From positions 33,179 through 97,178 of the forward strand of contig NZ_UTHA01000294.1 of the NCBI RefSeq assembly GCF_900582195.1: a DNA stretch of 64,000 nt, in the 5' to 3' direction. This document shows positions 60,198 to 64,000 of the stretch, one piece after another (position 1 is the stretch's first letter; each line of letters opens with the position of its first letter). The translations under genes and the position numbers were made by a program. The notes under the pieces were generated by a model. It had not been told where the DNA came from. It searched no databases and saw only the letters and a list, made by a program, of their open reading frames with translations. Origin of the DNA: Pseudomonas viridiflava (GTDB lineage Bacteria > Pseudomonadota > Gammaproteobacteria > Pseudomonadales > Pseudomonadaceae).

Positions 60198-61496
60198 ATG
60201 AAAGATATCGAACCACTCAACCTGCAACGTCGCCGTGTCCTGATGGGCATGGGCGCCGCCGGTGTCGCCCTCGCCGGCTCTGTCCTGAGCTGTCCGGCCA
60301 TGGCCGCTGCGCCGGCACAAGTCACCGAAGCACCGAGCAGCGACAAGACCGAAGACCGTCACGATTTCCACGGCATACACCAGACCGGTATCGTCACCCC
60401 GCGCCCGGCCTCGGGCATGCTGGTTGCGTTCGACGTGTTGGCCAGTGATCGCGAAGACCTCGAGCGACTGTTCCGTACCCTCAACGAGCGCATCGCGTTT
60501 CTGATGACGGGCGGTCCAGTCGCGCAGATCGATCCGAAACTGCCGCCGCCGGATTCCGGGATTCTCGGCCCGAACGTCACGCCGGATAACCTGACCATCA
60601 CCGTGTCCGTCGGTGAATCGCTGTTCGACGAGCGCTTCGGTCTGGCCGACGCCAAGCCCAAACGCCTGCAACGTATGGTTGGTTTTCCTAATGACGCGCT
60701 GGAAGCCGATTGCTGCCACGGCGACCTGAGTTTGCAGTTCTGTTCGAACACCGCTGACACCAACATTCACGCGCTGCGCGACATCGTCAAAAACCTCCCC
60801 GACCTGCTGCTGGTGCGCTGGAAGCAAGAAGGCAGCGTACCGCCGCAAGCCCCGACGAAACCCGGTGTGCCAGCGCAATCGGCACGCAATTTCCTGGGTT
60901 TCCGCGATGGCTCGGCCAACCCCGACTCCAACGACAGCAAAGCCATGGATCGTTTGGTCTGGGTGCAACCGGGTAGCGACGAACCGGCCTGGGCCGCGCA
61001 TGGCAGCTATCAAGCGGTGCGGATCATCCGCAACTTCGTCGAGCGCTGGGATCGCACACCGCTGCAGGAACAGGAAAGCATCATCGGCCGGGTCAAAACC
61101 ACCGGCGCACCAATGGGCGCGGAGCACGAAACTGAAGTCCCCGATTACACAAAAGACCCGGATGGCAAGCTGACCAAGCTCGACGCGCACATTCGCCTGG
61201 CTAATCCGCGCACGGCTGCGACTCAAGCCAACCTGATCCTGCGTCGGCCATTCAACTATTCCAACGGCGTGAACAAGAACGGCCAGCTCGACATGGGCCT
61301 GCTGTTCATCTGCTACCAGGCCGACCTGGAAAAAGGCTTCATCACCGTGCAAACCCGCCTCAACGGCGAACCGCTTGAGGAATACCTCAAACCGGTCGGT
61401 GGCGGGTACTTCTTCACCCTGCCGGGTGTCACCGGCGACAAGGACTTCATCGGTCGCGCGCTGCTCAACGCCACACAACCGAAAACCGCTGCCTGA
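60198..61496 (+). CDS. efeB: Deferrochelatase / DyP-type peroxidase
   Basis: This 432-residue haem peroxidase has a Tat signal (QRRRVLMGMGAAGVALAG, then ACPAMAAAP-like cleavage region). The DyP motif is GFRDGSANP (catalytic Asp about residue 238), and the haem-binding His lies in the C-terminal part. A frame starts two codons earlier at TTG, but ATG at 60198 is preferred. EfeB oxidises ferrous iron or extracts iron from haem in the periplasm. It stands 18 bp after efeO. Confidence 0.92.
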   Translation: MKDIEPLNLQRRRVLMGMGAAGVALAGSVLSCPAMAAAPAQVTEAPSSDKTEDRHDFHGIHQTGIVTPRPASGMLVAFDVLASDREDLERLFRTLNERIAFLMTGGPVAQIDPKLPPPDSGILGPNVTPDNLTITVSVGESLFDERFGLADAKPKRLQRMVGFPNDALEADCCHGDLSLQFCSNTADTNIHALRDIVKNLPDLLLVRWKQEGSVPPQAPTKPGVPAQSARNFLGFRDGSANPDSNDSKAMDRLVWVQPGSDEPAWAAHGSYQAVRIIRNFVERWDRTPLQEQESIIGRVKTTGAPMGAEHETEVPDYTKDPDGKLTKLDAHIRLANPRTAATQANLILRRPFNYSNGVNKNGQLDMGLLFICYQADLEKGFITVQTRLNGEPLEEYLKPVGGGYFFTLPGVTGDKDFIGRALLNATQPKTAA

Positions 61497-61523
61497 AACA
61501 ACATCTCAACTGGAGCCGCCCCC

Positions 61524-62348
61524 ATGAAAAAGACGCCACTCGCGCTATTGCTGACCCTTGGTTTGCTCAACACCCCGCTGTCGGCATTCGCCGCGACAGC
61601 ACCGCTGGATCTGGTCGGGCCGGTTTCGGACTACAAGATTTACGTCACCGAAAAACTCGATGAACTGGGTAGCCATACCCAACAATTCACCGATGCGGTG
61701 AAGAAGGGCGACCTGGCTACCGCGCAAAAGCTCTACGCACCGACCCGCGTTTACTACGAGTCGATCGAGCCGATTGCCGAGCTGTTCAGTGACCTCGATG
61801 CCTCCATCGACTCCCGTGTCGACGACCACGAGAAAGGCGTGAAGGCCGATGACTTCACCGGCTTCCACCGCATCGAATACTCACTGTTTTCGGAGAAAAG
61901 CACCCAAGGCCTGAACGAGCTGGCAGACAAGCTCAACAGCGACGTCAAAGACCTGCAGACCCGCGTGGCCGGGCTGACCTTCCCACCGGAGAAAGTCGTC
62001 GGTGGAGCTGCTGCACTGTTGGAAGAAGTCGCTGCGACCAAGATCTCCGGTGAAGAAGATCGCTACAGCCACACCGACCTGTATGACTTCCAGGGCAACA
62101 TCGACGGCGCGAAGAAAATCGTCGACCTGTTCCGTCCGCAGATCGAGCAGCAGGACAAGGCATTTGTAGCGAAGGTCGACAAGAACTTTGCCACGGTCGA
62201 CAAGATTCTGGCCAAGTACAGGACCAAGGATGGTGGGTTCGAGACTTATGACAAGGTGAAGGATAACGACCGTAAGGCGTTGGTCGGGCCGGTGAATACC
62301 TTGGCGGAAGACCTGTCCACGTTGCGTGGCAAGCTGGGTCTGAATTAA
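61524..62348 (+). CDS. efeM: EfeM: M75-only EfeO homologue
   Basis: This 274-residue exported protein (signal MKKTPLALLLTLGLLNTPLSAFA) has only the M75 domain, with the metal motif in GFHRIEYSLF and repeats LDLVGPVSDYKIYVTEKLDELGSHTQQFTDA at the start and EEDRYSHTDLYDFQGNIDGAKKIVDLFRPQI. It matches the C-terminal half of EfeO and follows efeB by 27 bp. Short M75-only forms are known as EfeM. Two M75 proteins in one operon is a recurrent Pseudomonas layout, and this one may share or widen iron binding. Confidence 0.88.
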   Translation: MKKTPLALLLTLGLLNTPLSAFAATAPLDLVGPVSDYKIYVTEKLDELGSHTQQFTDAVKKGDLATAQKLYAPTRVYYESIEPIAELFSDLDASIDSRVDDHEKGVKADDFTGFHRIEYSLFSEKSTQGLNELADKLNSDVKDLQTRVAGLTFPPEKVVGGAAALLEEVAATKISGEEDRYSHTDLYDFQGNIDGAKKIVDLFRPQIEQQDKAFVAKVDKNFATVDKILAKYRTKDGGFETYDKVKDNDRKALVGPVNTLAEDLSTLRGKLGLN

Positions 62349-62374
62349 GACTTTGTAGCGTCTGGTCTGGCCCC

Positions 62375-62440
62375 TTCGCGAGCAAGCTCGCTCCCACATT
62401 TGGAATGCGTTCCCTTGTGGGAGCGAGCTTGCTCGCGAAG
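62375..62440. repeat. REP doublet (66 bp)
   Basis: TCGCGAGCAAGCTCGCTCCC near 62376 and its complement GGGAGCGAGCTTGCTCGCGA ending near 62438 flank a short spacer between the convergent efeM and pssA genes. It may act as a bidirectional terminator. Confidence 0.92.
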
Positions 62441-62471
62441 GCTTTATCAGCCGCGCTAGATAATTTCGATT

Positions 62472-63815
62472 TTAGAGAATCCGATAGAGCAACCGCTCAA
62501 TCCGCACCCGACTCACGCGCTTGAGAAACTTGGCCACCCCGGCCGGGTATTCCGGCAATGTTTCCAGATTCTGGAAATTCTCGATCCGCGTGGTATGGCG
62601 GAAAATCTCTTCCAGCTCCCTCGCTCGCGGCTCCAGCCACTCCCCTTTCGGATCATCGATCAACAACGCATTTTCCAGATCGAGGCGGAATGCCCGTGGA
62701 TTGAGGTTGTTGCCGGTCAGCAAGGTATAACGCTGATCGACCCACATGCCCTTGAGGTGATAGGTGTTATCGCCGTCACGCCACAGGTGCAGGTTCAACT
62801 GACCGCTGTCGATGTTGCGCTGATGCCGTTTCGCGAAGCGACGCAAACTGATCTCATACAGGTATGGCAGCGCTGCGATCACCTTGAATGGCTCGCTCGG
62901 CGGGATGTAGAAATCGTTGGCGGTCTTGTCGCCGACGACGATGTCGATCTTTACGCCACGGGCCAGCGCGCGGTTGATCTCACGGATCACGCCCAGCGGC
63001 AGGTTGAAGTACGGCGTGCAGATGGTCAGCTGCTTTTGCGCGCTGGCAATCAGTTCGAGGATCGCCCGGTTCAACGGGTTGTTCTTGCCGACGCCGAGCA
63101 ACGGGGTCACAGACAAGCCATCTCTGGCCGTGCTGCCAGTGGCGGTGTCGTACGTCGCGTATTTGAGACGGCTGCGCAGATCACCGATGTCGTTGCGCAG
63201 GCTGCGCGTGGTCGGCAGATTGGGCAGATCGAGGCGATGCACGGCTTTCGATTCGATCAGACCGTGCTTGACCAGGTGATGCATCGAATCGGCCAGCTCG
63301 TGGCTTTGCAGGACGTGATAACGGTCGAAGCGGTACTTGTCGAACTTGTGCAGGTAAACGTTGTTCAGGCTCGCGCCGCTGTAGACCACGCAGTCGTCGA
63401 TCACAAAGCCTTTCAAATGCAGCACACCGAACAACTCGCGGGTCTGCACCGGCACGCCGTACACCGGCACTTCGCTTTGGTGCGTGCGGGTCATTTCCTG
63501 ATACCACGCCGAGTTGCCCGGTTGCTTGCCGGCGCCGATCAGCCCGCGCTGGGCGCGCAGCCAGTCGACGACCACGGCAATTTCCAGCTCGGGACGCTTG
63601 AGCTTGGCGGCGTGGAGTGCATCGAGAATTTCCTGACCGGCTTCGTCTTGCTGCAGATACAGCGCAACGATGTATATACGCTGGGTCGCTGCAGCGATTT
63701 TCTCGAGCAGGCAACGACGAAATTCAGCGGCGCCGGACAGAATGGTCACGGCCTCGGCGGTCAGCGGAAAGCTGCGCAATTTAGGCAGCAAGGAACGTTT
63801 GAAAAGCAACTGCAT
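62472..63815 (-). CDS. pssA: CDP-diacylglycerol-serine O-phosphatidyltransferase
   Basis: This 447-residue phospholipase D-family protein has two HKD motifs: HLKGFVIDDCVVYSGASLNN (about residues 133-152) and HLKGMWVDQRYTLLTGNNLNPRA in the second half. The length and the RRFAKRHQRNIDSGQLNLHLWRDGDNTYH stretch match gammaproteobacterial PssA, which makes phosphatidylserine on the way to phosphatidylethanolamine. The ATG at 63815 is the family start; upstream codons run into a REP. It is convergent with efeM. Confidence 0.93.
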   Translation of the reverse strand: MQLLFKRSLLPKLRSFPLTAEAVTILSGAAEFRRCLLEKIAAATQRIYIVALYLQQDEAGQEILDALHAAKLKRPELEIAVVVDWLRAQRGLIGAGKQPGNSAWYQEMTRTHQSEVPVYGVPVQTRELFGVLHLKGFVIDDCVVYSGASLNNVYLHKFDKYRFDRYHVLQSHELADSMHHLVKHGLIESKAVHRLDLPNLPTTRSLRNDIGDLRSRLKYATYDTATGSTARDGLSVTPLLGVGKNNPLNRAILELIASAQKQLTICTPYFNLPLGVIREINRALARGVKIDIVVGDKTANDFYIPPSEPFKVIAALPYLYEISLRRFAKRHQRNIDSGQLNLHLWRDGDNTYHLKGMWVDQRYTLLTGNNLNPRAFRLDLENALLIDDPKGEWLEPRARELEEIFRHTTRIENFQNLETLPEYPAGVAKFLKRVSRVRIERLLYRIL

Positions 63816-63900
63816 AGGGCTCGCAATGGGTCGAATCCGAAGAACCCGAGAGCTTACACCATCGCATCCTTCGGGTCTTGTTAGTGTCTGTAATGGACCC

Positions 63901-63965
63901 TTCGCGAGCAGGCTCGCTCCCACAGGGGAATGCGTTTCAACTGTGGGAGCGAGCCTGCTCGCGAA
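63901..63965. repeat. REP doublet (65 bp) at the window end
   Basis: TTCGCGAGCAGGCTCGCTCC at 63901 and its complement GGAGCGAGCCTGCTCGCGAA ending at 63965 lie upstream of pssA. This variant has CAGG/CCTG in place of CAAG/CTTG. Confidence 0.9.
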
Positions 63966-64000
63966 GACAATTTCACAGTCGACGAAAATACCCGCTTGAC

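Noticed and set aside
58983..61478. Very long open frame on the minus strand across efeO and efeB
   Set aside because: It is antisense to two well-supported genes with clear motifs, has no ribosome site or recognisable family, and reflects GC-rich third-position bias.

Overview
The window is a stretch of chromosome from a Pseudomonas, most likely of the P. fluorescens group. The evidence is the GC-rich codon use, the REP pairs built on GTGGGAGCGAGC, the complete arnBCADTEF-ugd operon, FecI/FecR iron signalling, efeUOB, pssA and the branched-chain acyl-CoA genes. I see no rRNA, tRNA, CRISPR array, prophage or transposase gene.

Region 1 (1-12.7 kb) is the most unusual part. A leftward operon encodes an FAD monooxygenase, a DUF1302 barrel, a DUF1329 protein, a YCF48/Asp-box protein and the start of an MMPL/RND pump. 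Next to it lie a Rieske ferredoxin, an extradiol-type VOC dioxygenase, a NodD-type LysR regulator, an alpha/beta hydrolase, an amidohydrolase with a HbpS/GlcG partner, and a second NodD-type LysR. Three promoters here carry a twin ATC-N9-GAT operator with the two halves exactly 22 bp apart, the layout of a rhizobial nod box. A fourth, degenerate copy precedes the second regulator. I read this as an undescribed regulon that takes up a hydrophobic aromatic compound across the envelope, hydroxylates it, opens the ring and hydrolyses the product. The substrate is unknown.

Region 2 (12.7-15.2 kb) is a patchwork of lower GC: an orphan protein, a truncated DinB gene, a thioesterase and a hydroxypyruvate isomerase-like gene. 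Region 3 (15.3-23.9 kb) is a non-PTS sucrose/fructoside system: a LamB/ScrY porin divergent from ABC genes, a GH32 hydrolase and a LacI regulator, with a perfect palindromic operator. Region 4 (23.9-27.9 kb) is a TonB receptor-FecR-FecI siderophore cluster with a candidate Fur box.

Region 5 (28-33 kb) looks like gamma-glutamylation catabolism of a polyamine or related amine: an AraC regulator, a glutamine-synthetase-like ligase, a periplasmic binding protein and a PuuB-like oxidase. The last two genes sit between two related inverted-repeat elements. Region 6 (33-36.3 kb) holds pqiB and pqiC without pqiA, and a lone tyrosine recombinase. Region 7 (36.7-45.5 kb) is the full lipid A 4-amino-4-deoxy-L-arabinose operon, coupled by overlapping stops and starts.

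Region 8 (45.5-57.9 kb) has a GNAT acetyltransferase, an MFS transporter, an HPP protein, and two converging acyl-CoA catabolic sets (valine-like and isoleucine/short-chain-like) with an AraC regulator. Region 9 (58-64 kb) is Fur-type efeU-efeO-efeB plus a second M75 protein, then pssA. Assignments rest on reading motifs by eye, without database searches.
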